Made by a program: the position numbers and the translations under genes. Shown here one piece after another: positions 43,466 to 52,437 of a DNA stretch of 57,802 bases (positions are counted from its first letter, which is position 1; each line of letters begins with the position of its first letter). The DNA comes from an uncultured Scytonema sp. Its GTDB lineage: Bacteria > Cyanobacteriota > Cyanobacteriia > Cyanobacteriales > Nostocaceae. The stretch spans positions 1 through 57,802 of the forward strand of contig CALMVQ010000158.1 in the NCBI GenBank assembly GCA_937873135.1, in the 5' to 3' direction. The notes under the pieces were generated by a model that had not been told where the DNA came from, ran no database searches, and was given only the letters and a program-made list of their open reading frames with translations.

Positions 43466-44920
43466 ATGCAGATAAAAACACCAGATTGGGTTAAAGACGC
43501 TGTTTTCTACCAAATCTTTCCAGATCGATTTGCCAAAAGCAAACAACCGCGCAAACAGCTTTTACACGTTCCTCGTTGGGAAGAATGGGAAGCTATGCCG
43601 ACACTCCAAGGTTACAAGGGAGGAGATTTATGGGGCATTATCGAGGAGTTAGACTACATACAGAATCTGGGAATTAACGCCATCTACTTTACACCCATTT
43701 TTCAATCAGCCTGTAATCACCGCTACCATACCCACGATTATTATCAGGTTGATCCTATGTTGGGAGGCAACCCAGCTTTTAAGGAGTTGCTAGACGCAGC
43801 GCATGAACGGAATATTAAAGTTGTTCTTGATGGCGTGTTTAACCACTCCAGTCGCGGCTTTTTCTTTTTCCACGACGTTTTGGAAAATGGTCCCCATTCA
43901 CCTTGGGTAGATTGGTTTAAGATTCATGACTGGCCTCTTTCTGCCTACGATGGTAATTTAAGCGCAAACTATCAAGGTTGGGCAGGAAATCGAGCGCTGC
44001 CAGAATTCAATCACGACAACCCGGAAGTGCGAGAGTACATTATGGAAATTGCCGAATATTGGATTCAATTTGGCATTGATGGTTGGCGCTTGGATGTGCC
44101 TTTTGAGATTAGAAGCCCAGGTTTTTGGCAGGAGTTTCGCGAACGAGTCAAAGCCATCAATCCCGAGGCCTATATTGTTGGCGAAGTCTGGGGAGATTCT
44201 CGTGAGTGGTTGGATGGGACTCAGTTTGATGGGGTGATGAATTATCTGTTTGCCGGCCCAACAATCGCTTTTGCCGCAGGCGATCGCGTTGTTCTCGATC
44301 AAGTGCAAAGCCGCGACTACAAACCTTATCCACCTTTGTTTGCTGCCGAGTACGCTGAAAAAATCCAACAACTGCTACAACTTTATCCTTGGGAAATACA
44401 GTTAACTCAGCTAAATTTACTTGCAAGTCATGATACAGCAAGGTTAATGACTATTGCCGGAGGCGATCGCGCTAGTATTGAGTTATCAACTTTACTGCTA
44501 CTTACCTTTCCTGGTGCTCCCAGCATTTACTACGGTGATGAAGTCGGTTTACCCGGTGCTATAGATCCAGACTCTCGTCGCGGTTTTCCTTTAGAAGCGA
44601 ATTGGGATCGGGAAATTCTCGATACTCACCGCCAACTAGTCGCACTACGTCACTCTTACCCATGCTTGCGTACTGGTGAATACCGAGTTCTCTACGCTCA
44701 AGCAGGGCTTTACATCTTTGCAAGAATTTTGGGAACAGAGGAAGTGGTTGTTGCCGTTAATGTCGGTACTGCGGCAGCACAAGGTTATGTAGATTCGCTT
44801 AATTTGCACAGCACACCAAACAAACTTTTATATGGTTCTGCTGAGATTGAGTGGAATGGAGGAGAAACTAAACAGCTGACGATCAGTCTTGCCCCACGTA
44901 CTGGTTGCATTTTAGGTTAG
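43466..44920 (+). CDS. GH13 alpha-amylase family glycoside hydrolase
   Basis: The 484-residue enzyme has the GH13 barrel with all catalytic residues: nucleophile D210 in GWRLDVPFEI, acid/base E240 in IVGEVWG and transition-state D323 in LASHDTARLM. VFYQIFPDRFAKS near 13 and the N-terminal layout resemble neopullulanases and cyclomaltodextrinases, but the N-terminal beta domain of those enzymes is missing. A C-terminal beta domain follows after 400. It has no signal peptide, so it is probably cytoplasmic and acts on glycogen-derived maltodextrins; exact specificity is not determinable. Confidence 0.92.
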   Translation: MQIKTPDWVKDAVFYQIFPDRFAKSKQPRKQLLHVPRWEEWEAMPTLQGYKGGDLWGIIEELDYIQNLGINAIYFTPIFQSACNHRYHTHDYYQVDPMLGGNPAFKELLDAAHERNIKVVLDGVFNHSSRGFFFFHDVLENGPHSPWVDWFKIHDWPLSAYDGNLSANYQGWAGNRALPEFNHDNPEVREYIMEIAEYWIQFGIDGWRLDVPFEIRSPGFWQEFRERVKAINPEAYIVGEVWGDSREWLDGTQFDGVMNYLFAGPTIAFAAGDRVVLDQVQSRDYKPYPPLFAAEYAEKIQQLLQLYPWEIQLTQLNLLASHDTARLMTIAGGDRASIELSTLLLLTFPGAPSIYYGDEVGLPGAIDPDSRRGFPLEANWDREILDTHRQLVALRHSYPCLRTGEYRVLYAQAGLYIFARILGTEEVVVAVNVGTAAAQGYVDSLNLHSTPNKLLYGSAEIEWNGGETKQLTISLAPRTGCILG

Positions 44921-44986
44921 TTGATTGTTGATTGTTGATTGTTGATTGTTGATAGAACAATTAACCATTAACAATTAACAATCAAC
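44920..44986. repeat. Heptamer tandem repeat and hairpin between convergent genes
   Basis: The unit TTGATTG is repeated about five times (44920-44953), then AACAATTAACCATTAACAAT and ATCAAC complete a partial inverted complement. This is the short tandemly repeated repetitive (STRR) type known from heterocystous cyanobacteria. It lies between the GH13 stop and the convergent fasciclin gene and may end both transcripts. Confidence 0.75.
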
Positions 44987-44991
44987 TTACT

Positions 44992-45411
44992 TCACTCGCT
45001 TGCAAGCAATCCGGGTATCAATACTTTGTCAATAACGTGGATTACGCCATTGTCAGTCAGAATATCAGTTTTCAGGACATTGGCGTCATTCACCTTAACT
45101 TTGCCGTCAGCAGACTCAATCGCCAGAACTGATCCCTCAACTGTCTCCGCTTCTTCAATTTGCACCAAATCATCAGATCGAACATCCCCAAAAGCAACAT
45201 GATAAGCCACAATTCTCTTCAGTTTGGGAATGTTTTGTAACAGCGAATCTAAAGTTCCTTCTGGAAGCTCGGCAAAAGCGTCATCAGTGGGTGCAAAAAC
45301 TGTGAATGGGCCAGGACTTTTGAGCGTGTCTCCGAGAGCGGTGACTTCAATAGCCTTTACCAGTGTTTGGAAGTTACCAGCTTTGACAGCAGTTTCAACA
45401 AGGTCAGACAT
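44992..45411 (-). CDS. Fasciclin (FAS1) domain protein
   Basis: The 139-residue protein is a single FAS1 domain: TLVKAIEVTALGDTLKSPGPFTVFAPTDDAF near 16 (the H1 box), KRIVAYHVAFGD near 84 and the H2-type ending ILTDNGVIHVIDKVLIP. Secreted relatives have a signal peptide; this one has none and starts directly MSDLVETA, so it is predicted to be intracellular or non-classically exported. FAS1 domains usually mediate adhesion. Convergent with the GH13 gene. Confidence 0.93.
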   Translation of the reverse strand: MSDLVETAVKAGNFQTLVKAIEVTALGDTLKSPGPFTVFAPTDDAFAELPEGTLDSLLQNIPKLKRIVAYHVAFGDVRSDDLVQIEEAETVEGSVLAIESADGKVKVNDANVLKTDILTDNGVIHVIDKVLIPGLLASE

Positions 45412-45526
45412 GAGGTTATGTTACTTTATTGACATAGCGTGACAAGATATTTATATAGTGAAAAGAGGCGCTCAGCTTCTATCAACAGAGAGGTTGCGCT
45501 CGCTAGTGGTGTAAATAAGACGGTTA

Positions 45527-45559
45527 AGATCCCCGATTTCTTAGAGAAGTCGGGGATCT
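45527..45559. repeat. AGATCCCCGA hairpin upstream of rpoZ
   Basis: AGATCCCCGATTT and AAGTCGGGGATCT form a hairpin with one mismatch and a seven-base loop. It sits 40 bp before the rpoZ start. Near-identical hairpins occur at 47459 and, with one changed base pair, at 40364. Confidence 0.65.
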
Positions 45560-45598
45560 GTGCGCTAAACTGGGGAATGACACCAAAGACCAGTAACT

Positions 45599-45835
45599 AT
45601 GCTTAAGCGTTCTAAATTCGAGACGACTCAATCTCAGATTATGCACCGTGCTGAGGATCTCATTAGTGCAGCCTCAAATCGCTACCGCATCACAGTTCAA
45701 GTGGCAAATCGTGCTAAGCGTCGTCGTTATGAAGACTTTGATAATGCAGATGATGTCATGATGAAGCCAGTACTGAGGGCAATTATTGAGATGTCCGACG
45801 AATTAACTCAACCAGAAATCATCGGCGAAGTGTAA
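45599..45835 (+). CDS. rpoZ: DNA-directed RNA polymerase omega subunit
   Basis: Omega helps fold and hold the beta' subunit of RNA polymerase. The 78-residue protein has the cyanobacterial form: [31 protein letters not shown], then [12 protein letters not shown] and [20 protein letters not shown]. Length is full. It probably forms a unit with the following secreted protein gene 23 bp downstream. Confidence 0.95.
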   Translation: MLKRSKFETTQSQIMHRAEDLISAASNRYRITVQVANRAKRRRYEDFDNADDVMMKPVLRAIIEMSDELTQPEIIGEV

Positions 45836-45858
45836 AGTGACGGCAACTCCAAAGTAGA

Positions 45859-46401
45859 ATGAGCAAAATTTTCAAGTTCATTCAACCATTTTTCAAACCT
45901 TGGCACGCACTCACCGTCTTTATGGTAGTGAGTGTGATTGTCTTGGGTTCGGGAATTGGTGAATTCTTTCAGACAAGCTTTCTTAGTTCCCAACCTGCTA
46001 TGGCTCAAGCAAGTAGTAGTGAAGCAGCGCAACGTGTTTATCAACAGTTGCCAGACTTGCCACGGGAAAATAAGTATATCAGCAAAGAAACCGGGAAAGT
46101 TTCGGAAAACAACACCTTAATAAATCGGTTGATTCGATATCATGTATATCTCAAGGGACGGCCAACAAATTATCGACTAGATTGGAAGCTGACTTTAGCT
46201 GATTACTTGGGTGCAAACGAAATTATGTATGACCCTAGCTATCCTGGCAACGACATCTTGAGGCAAAATCCTATAGATGGCGATCGCGCCGCTATTGCAC
46301 GTCTCAATCGTCGTCAGCGTGATGCTTTGGTGCAAGCCTTAGTCAACGTTTTTAACCCTAATCAAAATACACCAGCCTCTACCCCAATCCCTCCGAAGTG
46401 A
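45859..46401 (+). CDS. Conserved cyanobacterial exported protein
   Basis: The 180-residue protein has one N-terminal hydrophobic helix (about 18-35, ALTVFMVVSVIVLGSGIG) and a likely signal-cleavage or linker stretch ending AMAQASS. The soluble part contains YQQLPDLPRENKYISKETG near 67, then LIRYHVYLKGRPTNYRLDWKLTLADYLG near 91 and RQRDALVQAL near 154. It is conserved in cyanobacteria as I recall, without known function. Position right after rpoZ suggests cotranscription. Confidence 0.8.
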   Translation: MSKIFKFIQPFFKPWHALTVFMVVSVIVLGSGIGEFFQTSFLSSQPAMAQASSSEAAQRVYQQLPDLPRENKYISKETGKVSENNTLINRLIRYHVYLKGRPTNYRLDWKLTLADYLGANEIMYDPSYPGNDILRQNPIDGDRAAIARLNRRQRDALVQALVNVFNPNQNTPASTPIPPK

Positions 46402-46463
46402 TCGCAAGAAACTAACCCAAAGAGTCCCCAATTACCCAAACCAGGAGACGCCCAGAAATTAAA

Positions 46464-46570
46464 GTAGGGGCGGGTTTTATCAGATATTGTGTTTTCAGAT
46501 ATTCTTTCGCTCAAACCCGCCCCTATCAACGGGTTTCATTAAGACGTTGTGTTTTCAGATATTTTTTCCA
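46464..46570. repeat. GGGCGGGTTT palindromic repeat, copy 2 with a partial duplicate
   Basis: A full copy runs from GTAGGGGCGGGTTT to AAACCCGCCCCTAT (46464-46526). A half copy follows, sharing TTGTGTTTTCAGATATT (46487 and 46547) at a 60-bp spacing. The internal AGATATTGTGTTT matches the copies at the right end of the window. Confidence 0.75.
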
Positions 46571-46661
46571 TTATTGCCAACAGGAGTGTTAAGATTACCG
46601 ATGCAATTTCTTCTCCCCCTCCCCTCCCCTCACAAGGGTAGGTTTTTAATATTTCGGTTGA

Positions 46662-46815
46662 GGCAAGACTTGGAGGATGAGAAGACAGGCAGACAAGGAA
46701 GATTCTTTAACGGAAAAAGCCCTTTTGAGCCAATTCCCGTCAGTTAGTACCGTCCCATGAGCGGTTCGGTTTTTCCACCAAGTCCACTTTCCCACCTTGT
46801 CCTCCAAGTCTTGCC
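46662..46815. mobile_element. MITE-like element with perfect 16-bp terminal inverted repeats
   Basis: GGCAAGACTTGGAGGA at the left and TCCTCCAAGTCTTGCC at the right are exact inverse complements, 154 bp from end to end. The interior is non-coding. No transposase or clear target duplication was found. It lies just before the DUF1818 gene in the 46402-46868 gap. Confidence 0.65.
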
Positions 46816-46868
46816 AACACCTAATTGTAAAAAACCTACACCTGTGAGCCTCCCCTCCCGCCCTCTTT

Positions 46869-47234
46869 ATGGAACGTCTTGTTAAAAGTGGATCTGATTG
46901 GCGTATCGGCTGGAATCCAACGGCATCTGAATTTAAAGGTTTGTTGGGTACAGATGATTGGGCTCTTGAGTTAACTGAAGCAGAGTTGAATGATTTTTGT
47001 CGGCTTCTGGTACAGCTAGCCGACACCATGAAACAACTTGCAACTGAATTGATGGACGAGGAAAAAATTGCCTGCGAAGCTGAAAGCGATTTATTGTGGC
47101 TGGAGGTAGAAGGCTATCCCCAAGCCTACAGCCTACGCTTGATTCTGACAAAAGGACGTTGTGCAGAAGGGAAATGGCATCCTTCCTCTGTTCCGGGTTT
47201 GCTACAAGCTGCCCAAACTCTGAAGGTTTTTTAA
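46869..47234 (+). CDS. DUF1818 family protein
   Basis: The 121-residue protein matches DUF1818: MERLVKSGSDWRIGWNP, then WALELTEAELNDFCRLLVQLADTM near 37 and WLEVEGYPQAYSLRLIL near 76, ending GLLQAAQTLKVF. The family is confined to cyanobacteria and plastids and has a fold related to single-stranded nucleic-acid-binding Whirly proteins as described for plant relatives; function is unknown. It precedes the tRNA-Pro gene by 46 bp. Confidence 0.88.
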   Translation: MERLVKSGSDWRIGWNPTASEFKGLLGTDDWALELTEAELNDFCRLLVQLADTMKQLATELMDEEKIACEAESDLLWLEVEGYPQAYSLRLILTKGRCAEGKWHPSSVPGLLQAAQTLKVF

Positions 47235-47280
47235 AATTATTTTTTTATTTCTCAAGCTTGTGTTATAGTTTAAAAATTGA

Positions 47281-47354
47281 CGGGGCGTAGCGCAGCTTGG
47301 TAGCGCGCCACTTTGGGGTAGTGGAGGTCGTGGGTTCGAATCCCGCCGCTCCGA
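47281..47354 (+). tRNA. trnP-GGG: tRNA-Pro (anticodon GGG)
   Basis: A complete cloverleaf can be folded: acceptor CGGGGCG/CGCTCCG with one G-U pair, D-arm GCGC/GCGC, anticodon arm CCACT/AGTGG with loop TTGGGGT reading GGG at positions 34-36, T-arm GTGGG/CCCGC with loop TTCGAAT, and discriminator A. The 3' CCA is not encoded, as is common in cyanobacteria. Confidence 0.97.
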
Positions 47355-47404
47355 TTGATAGACAGCTGAATAACGCGTAATTTGTGATAGTTAACACATT
47401 AATG

Positions 47405-47440
47405 TTGTTAAGGGCAGACTTCTGTTGTCGCTCTTAACAA
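47405..47440 (+). terminator. Hairpin downstream of tRNA-Pro
   Basis: TTGTTAAGGGC and GCTCTTAACAA pair with a single G-U over 11 bp. It lies 51 bp after the tRNA and is a plausible terminator for it. Confidence 0.45.
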
Positions 47441-47458
47441 TGAATAGCATTGAGACTT

Positions 47459-47492
47459 AGATCCCCGACAACTTTTACGAAATCGGGGATCT
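47459..47492. repeat. AGATCCCCGA hairpin
   Basis: AGATCCCCGA and TCGGGGATCT form a perfect 10-bp stem around a 14-base loop. Same family as the hairpin before rpoZ. Confidence 0.6.
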
Positions 47493-47558
47493 GGTTTCAA
47501 TTACTCAACTTTAACCTGAATGTCTTAGGCTAGTAGTCGTTGTTTCCTAAGAAAGCAA

Positions 47559-49223
47559 ATGACTATGACATCCGCACCTCAGTTGCTAACTGATCCATTT
47601 TTACAACTGCCAACTGAAACTTCAGTACGAGTTGTATGGTTCACGGAGTTTCTAGGTTCTAAACATATCGTCATTTATGGTGATAATCTCAATCAAACTG
47701 CTGTAGCAACGACGAACAAACTAAGTCGTACACGAGAAGATCAAAACTCACGAGTGGGAAACCAAACCCAAGATGGGCAAGTGTATCAACAACCCATTAA
47801 GCGTGACATTTGGCGACATGAGGCTGTTGTGACTGGGTTAACTCCAGGAACACGGGTTGAATATCGTGTCATGAGTGTGCGGGAAGATGGAGCTCGTGTT
47901 GGTAGCAATGTGTTTACCCTTGCACCTGCACCGACTTCGGGCACACCGTTGAAAATTCTGCTGACTTCTGATCATCAAATAAAGCCGATGGTAGCAGCAA
48001 ATCTACAGAAGGTAGAAGAGACAGTGGGACGAGTCGATGCGGTTTGGTTTGCAGGTGATTTGGTTAACATCAGCGATCGCGCCAGTGAATGGTTTGACAA
48101 TTGTGATGGCAATGCTTTCTTTCGGTGTTTACAACGTCATGCCCATTATGAAATGGATAAAAATGGGGTAAAGACAATTTACACTGGTGGACAAATCATT
48201 CAACACGCGCCTATGTTTACTTGTATTGGCAATCATGAAGTGATGGGGCGGGTTAGTGGTGGGAATTTAAACGATGAATTTGATGATACGATACCTCGTG
48301 CGAGCCTAAAGGGGCTCGCTCTCAATTTGTCTGTTGAAAAGTCTCTGAAAGATAGTTCCTTTAATACCGACACCTATGAAGAGATTTTCACTTTACCGGA
48401 AAGTACATTGGGTGGAAAAACTTACTATGCAGTTAGTTTTGGAGATGTGCGTTTGGTTGTACTGTATGCAACGAATATGTGGCGCACTCCTAATTTAGAT
48501 GCAGAAGCTAAGGGTAGATACCGGGAAAGAAAAGCGGATTTCTCTAACCCTGAGAATTGGGGTTACGGACAGCATATTTATGAACCGATTGCCAAAGGAA
48601 GTAAGCAGTACAATTGGCTGCTACAAGAACTCAACAGCCCTGAATTCAAACAAGCAAAGTACAAAGTCGTGATGTTACATCATCCACCCCATACTTTAGG
48701 TGGTAACATTGTACCTGCCTACACCGATCCAGTCCAGGTCGTGGAACGAGATGAAAATGGCAATATTAATGCCGTGCGTTATGAGTACCCTATAGACACA
48801 GACTACATCATCCGTGATGTTGTGCCCATTCTTGAGGCAGCTGATGTGCAATTCGTTTTTTATGGGCATTCACATTTGTGGAATCGCTTTCGCAGCCAAT
48901 CGGGGATGCACTTCTTGGAAACATCTAATGTTGGTAACTCTTATGGTGCTGCTTGGGGTGATAACAAGCGAGAAGTCCCGACAGGCTATAAAGAACAATA
49001 CACTGCACTTGGAGATCCTAATGGACTAGAGCCAGTAATGCCAACAATAGCCCCATTGCTGGATGAAGATGGTCAGTCGCTCCCATATATTGCCAGTAAT
49101 GATATCACTGTTTTCAGTATCTTTGACACTGCTACTGGTAAAATCAGCAGCTACCGTTTTGATCTACGTAAACCAGACGCAGAAGTGGTGAAGTTTGATG
49201 AGTTTGAATTGAAGTCTACTTAG
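47559..49223 (+). CDS. Metallophosphoesterase with purple-acid-phosphatase-like N-terminal domain
   Basis: The 554-residue protein has an N-terminal fibronectin-like beta domain (about 10-125, PTETSVRVVWFTEF, VTGLTPGTRVEYRV) followed by a calcineurin-type phosphoesterase with metal motifs SDH at 137-139, GDL at 166-168, GNHE at 224-227, an HH pair near 372 and GHSH near 438. This is the purple acid phosphatase layout. It lacks a signal peptide, so is probably cytoplasmic or non-classically exported. Substrate unknown, possibly phosphomonoesters under phosphate stress. Confidence 0.9.
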   Translation: MTMTSAPQLLTDPFLQLPTETSVRVVWFTEFLGSKHIVIYGDNLNQTAVATTNKLSRTREDQNSRVGNQTQDGQVYQQPIKRDIWRHEAVVTGLTPGTRVEYRVMSVREDGARVGSNVFTLAPAPTSGTPLKILLTSDHQIKPMVAANLQKVEETVGRVDAVWFAGDLVNISDRASEWFDNCDGNAFFRCLQRHAHYEMDKNGVKTIYTGGQIIQHAPMFTCIGNHEVMGRVSGGNLNDEFDDTIPRASLKGLALNLSVEKSLKDSSFNTDTYEEIFTLPESTLGGKTYYAVSFGDVRLVVLYATNMWRTPNLDAEAKGRYRERKADFSNPENWGYGQHIYEPIAKGSKQYNWLLQELNSPEFKQAKYKVVMLHHPPHTLGGNIVPAYTDPVQVVERDENGNINAVRYEYPIDTDYIIRDVVPILEAADVQFVFYGHSHLWNRFRSQSGMHFLETSNVGNSYGAAWGDNKREVPTGYKEQYTALGDPNGLEPVMPTIAPLLDEDGQSLPYIASNDITVFSIFDTATGKISSYRFDLRKPDAEVVKFDEFELKST

Positions 49224-49628
49224 ATCAGGGTTTTGCCCAAGCCTTCACGACTAGGTATACCTCCTACAAAAGAGAACTGCTGTAAATTCACGGGTTTCCC
49301 CAATACCTTGAGCGTGAACATCAGTAATCTTTGGGGAAGAAGGTGATGAGAAATACTTTTTTTCCACAAAATTGCTTTCTGAGAAACAGTCTCTTCTCCT
49401 CTAGGTTCGTTAGAATAAATTGCGATCGCCGAATTGTTCTCAATGTAAACCTGAGTGCGTCATTTTTGACGATGTATGGTGAACAGGTTGAATTTGGTGT
49501 TTCTGAATACGGATGGGTGTGTTACCTTAATTGCTGAGATTGCTGTATTTCCGAGTTACTTAACTCGCTCGACTTGAGCAATTGCATTGGTATAGCCTAA
49601 CGTAGGTATACAATACTGTGCCGCAGGA
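49224..49628. other. Gene-free intergenic region
   Basis: A 68-codon frame inside has no protein-like character. No repeat, tRNA or regulatory motif was recognised. It separates two plus-strand genes. Confidence 0.5.
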
Positions 49629-51389
49629 ATGCACATGGATTGGATTAACTTACTCAAAACTCAACAATCTGATTTTCTGCAACGAGTCAAAAAACCTAAG
49701 ACTTACGATCTTTCTTTGCTGGAGAGTCAAGTCAAGGGTTGTCACAGTGAGATTATGACATTTTGGGGTGAACCATTGGCGAAACTGCGAGAAATTTCTT
49801 GTCAACAAGCAGAAATCATCGCCAAAAATCCGCCACCGACACCGCCCGAATATCCTGAACCTCCCGATTGGACAATTCCCTTTCCAACTTACTTCCAGCG
49901 ACAAGCGGAAGATTACCTATTGCGAGAGCAAATTGTTGATCGCATTATCTTGGAACGTTTAGGCAAACAGGTGAAAAAAGTGCCACAAGACACTTTGAAA
50001 AACATGGTTTTAGATGACGAAGGAAATTTACGCGGCGAAAGTAAATTTTCTTACTTATTTATCAGTAATCCTAAGGTTAGTATTCAAGTTTTAGCGACTG
50101 ATGGAGAAAGTTTTAATAGTCTAAAAAAAGATAAAGTCAGATGGTCCATAACTCAAGAGGATATAAAGAATCATCAGGTATTAATTTTTTTATGTTTGTT
50201 TTATCCATTTACAACTGAGAGAGGTGCGGAAAGACAAGCTATAATTTCCGGTTTTTTACCGACAAACCAAATTGAATTTAGTGAACCAAAACTCTATGTC
50301 ACTGCGGGTAACTTGTTGTACGCAGGAGGATTAAGTTGGTATTTAGAATCACTTATTATCAAAAAAAATACACCATCAGTCGTTGACGAGATCGTGATCG
50401 CAGAGACAATCCAAACGCTGTCACCAGATCATCATCTAAAAAATGTCATTGGCGACTGGGAATGCTGGCAAACTTTGAAAGGGCATAATAGAGGAATTAA
50501 TTGCCTAGCTTTTCAGCCAAGCGGGAAAAATGGGGACTCGCCTATATTAGTTAGTGGTAGTCGTGGAGAGATAAAACTATGGGATTTGACTAAAAGTGAG
50601 TTAGTCGCTACTTTGTCAGAGCATCCTTGGATTTTACCTGGACTAGTGGATGAAGTGAATTCCCTGGCGTTCAGTCCCGATGGTCAAACTTTAGTGAGTG
50701 GGGGAGCAGACTCTACGATTAAAATTTGGCATATGGGCGCAAGAGACTTGATTGATATCTTGCACAAACATAATGGCATGGTACGGTGCGTCGCCTTCAC
50801 TCCCAATGGGCGCATGTTAGTCACTGGGGGAGATGATCGAAAAATTATGTTTTGGGACTTGACGCTGCGTCAAGTTGGGATCTTCTTATCCTTAGATGAC
50901 ACAGCTGCTCATTCTCTTACTTTTAGTCCGGATGGGCAAACTTTGGTGACGGGAAGTTACCGCAAAATTAAAGTATGGCATATATCCCGACCAAAGAAAA
51001 TGATTACTGCACCACAGTTGTTACAGTCGTTTACAGGTCATTCTCACATTATTCCTTCCTTAGTTATCAGTGCGGATAGCAAAATTCTGATCAGTGGTAG
51101 TCGGGACAAGACGATCAAAATGTGGGAGTTAGAAACTGGAGAATTGATTCGCACTCTCAAAGGACATACCGATGGAGTCTATGCGCTCGCGCTTAGCCCA
51201 GATGGGCAAATTATTGCAAGTGGTAGTGCAGATAAAACAATAAAACTGTGGCATTTAGAAACGGGAGAACTACTGAGTACATTTACAGGGCATGGCAATA
51301 CGGTAACAGCAGTAGCATTCACAGCTTCCGGGGAGATTTTAGTGAGTGGGAGTTTGGATAAAACAATTAAGATTTGGCAGAGGAGTTAA
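49629..51389 (+). CDS. WD40 repeat protein with cyanobacterial N-terminal domain
   Basis: The 586-residue protein has an N-terminal region of about 270 residues without WD40 repeats (MDWINLLKTQQSDFLQRV, a Pro-rich PPPTPPEYPEPP near 88, then FPTYFQRQAEDYLLREQIVDRI and a beta-rich part). Seven WD40 blades follow to the end, each with a GH dipeptide or a variant and SGSxDKTIKxW endings; the last three (TGHSHIIPSL, KGHTDGVYAL, TGHGNTVTAV) are the most regular. Seven blades make a closed propeller, normally a protein-binding platform. The N-terminal part is not one I can name. Confidence 0.88.
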   Translation: MHMDWINLLKTQQSDFLQRVKKPKTYDLSLLESQVKGCHSEIMTFWGEPLAKLREISCQQAEIIAKNPPPTPPEYPEPPDWTIPFPTYFQRQAEDYLLREQIVDRIILERLGKQVKKVPQDTLKNMVLDDEGNLRGESKFSYLFISNPKVSIQVLATDGESFNSLKKDKVRWSITQEDIKNHQVLIFLCLFYPFTTERGAERQAIISGFLPTNQIEFSEPKLYVTAGNLLYAGGLSWYLESLIIKKNTPSVVDEIVIAETIQTLSPDHHLKNVIGDWECWQTLKGHNRGINCLAFQPSGKNGDSPILVSGSRGEIKLWDLTKSELVATLSEHPWILPGLVDEVNSLAFSPDGQTLVSGGADSTIKIWHMGARDLIDILHKHNGMVRCVAFTPNGRMLVTGGDDRKIMFWDLTLRQVGIFLSLDDTAAHSLTFSPDGQTLVTGSYRKIKVWHISRPKKMITAPQLLQSFTGHSHIIPSLVISADSKILISGSRDKTIKMWELETGELIRTLKGHTDGVYALALSPDGQIIASGSADKTIKLWHLETGELLSTFTGHGNTVTAVAFTASGEILVSGSLDKTIKIWQRS

Positions 51390-51464
51390 GGCAATGGATG
51401 TAAAGAAGTGAAAGGATGTTTTATATAGCAATCTGTGGCTTGGGGCGCTCAGCATTCAGAACTT

Positions 51465-51517
51465 ATCAGTCAAAACGAACAATCTTGTCAAACCCGCCCC
51501 TACTTAGCGGGTTTCTG
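51465..51517. repeat. GGGCGGGTTT palindromic repeat, copy 3 (partial)
   Basis: CAGTCAAAACGAACAAT and TTGTCAAACCCGCCCCTAC match copy 1 read on the other strand, followed by a small AGCGGGTTTC complement that makes a short hairpin. One arm of the full element is missing. It lies between the WD40 gene and convergent purU. Confidence 0.65.
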
Positions 51518-51579
51518 AACCGCTTAACATTTGTTTACATATCTAGGTTTATTTGCGCCTACCTACTTAGCTTCTCAAA

Positions 51580-52437
51580 TTACTGCCCAAAGACGACAGT
51601 TTTTCTGCCATTTACGATGACTCTGTGTTCCAGATGATAACGCACGGCTCTGGTTAACACAAGGTTTTCCAGATGTTTGCCCTGCTCGATCATCTGTTCG
51701 GGGGTATACGCATGATTAACTCGTGTCGTTTCCTGTTCGATAATCGGCCCCTCATCTAAATCGCCAGTCACATAATGAGCTGTTGCCCCAATAATTTTCA
51801 CGCCGTAGTCATGGGCAACGTGATATGGTTTTGCTCCCTTAAAACTAGGTAGAAATGAGTGATGGATGTTGATGCAGCGCCCGAACAGTTTCCGACTGAG
51901 ACTCTCGGAGAGAATTTGCATGTAACGGGCTAGGATCACCAGTTCAATGTTCCGGTTCTGAACCATTGACCAAATTAAGGCTTCCTGTTTCTCTTTCGTC
52001 GCACTTGTTACTGGAAAATAATGAAAGGGGATTTGATAAAAGTCAGCCACAGGTTGCAGATCGGGATGATTGGAAACGATACCCACAATATCCATCAGCA
52101 GACTTCCTGCCCGATGTTGGTTCAATAATGCCTGTAAGCAGTGATCGAACTTGGAGACAAGAACCAAAACCGGGGGGCGGCGATCAGCATCATGAATCTG
52201 CCAGTCCATACCAAATCGGCTAGCAACCGAAATGAACTTTTCCTGTAGCACTGTTAACATCTGTCCGGTTTCACTGGCAAAGACTGTACGCAGAAAAAAT
52301 CGTCCCGTCTTGTGGTCAAAAAACTGTGCTGACTCCTGGATGTTACAGCTTTCGGCTGCCAGAAAACCTGAGACAGCAGCAACAATGCCAATGACATCTT
52401 CACATGAAAGAGTCAGGATATAAACCGGGTTTACCAT
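51580..52437 (-). CDS. purU: Formyltetrahydrofolate deformylase
   Basis: PurU splits 10-formyl-tetrahydrofolate to formate and tetrahydrofolate, balancing one-carbon pools. The 285-residue protein has an N-terminal ACT domain (about 5-85, ILTLSCEDVIGIVAAVSGFL, the usual regulator-binding fold) and a C-terminal formyltransferase-type domain with VLVSKFDHCLQALL near 91, INIHHSFLPSFKGAKPYH near 204 and YVTGDLDEGPIIEQ near 236, giving the catalytic histidine and aspartate. Full length. Confidence 0.95.
   Translation of the reverse strand: MVNPVYILTLSCEDVIGIVAAVSGFLAAESCNIQESAQFFDHKTGRFFLRTVFASETGQMLTVLQEKFISVASRFGMDWQIHDADRRPPVLVLVSKFDHCLQALLNQHRAGSLLMDIVGIVSNHPDLQPVADFYQIPFHYFPVTSATKEKQEALIWSMVQNRNIELVILARYMQILSESLSRKLFGRCINIHHSFLPSFKGAKPYHVAHDYGVKIIGATAHYVTGDLDEGPIIEQETTRVNHAYTPEQMIEQGKHLENLVLTRAVRYHLEHRVIVNGRKTVVFGQ

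Noticed and set aside
43958-44371. 137-codon frame antisense to the GH13 gene
   Set aside because: The sense strand carries all GH13 catalytic motifs; the antisense frame has no family signature.
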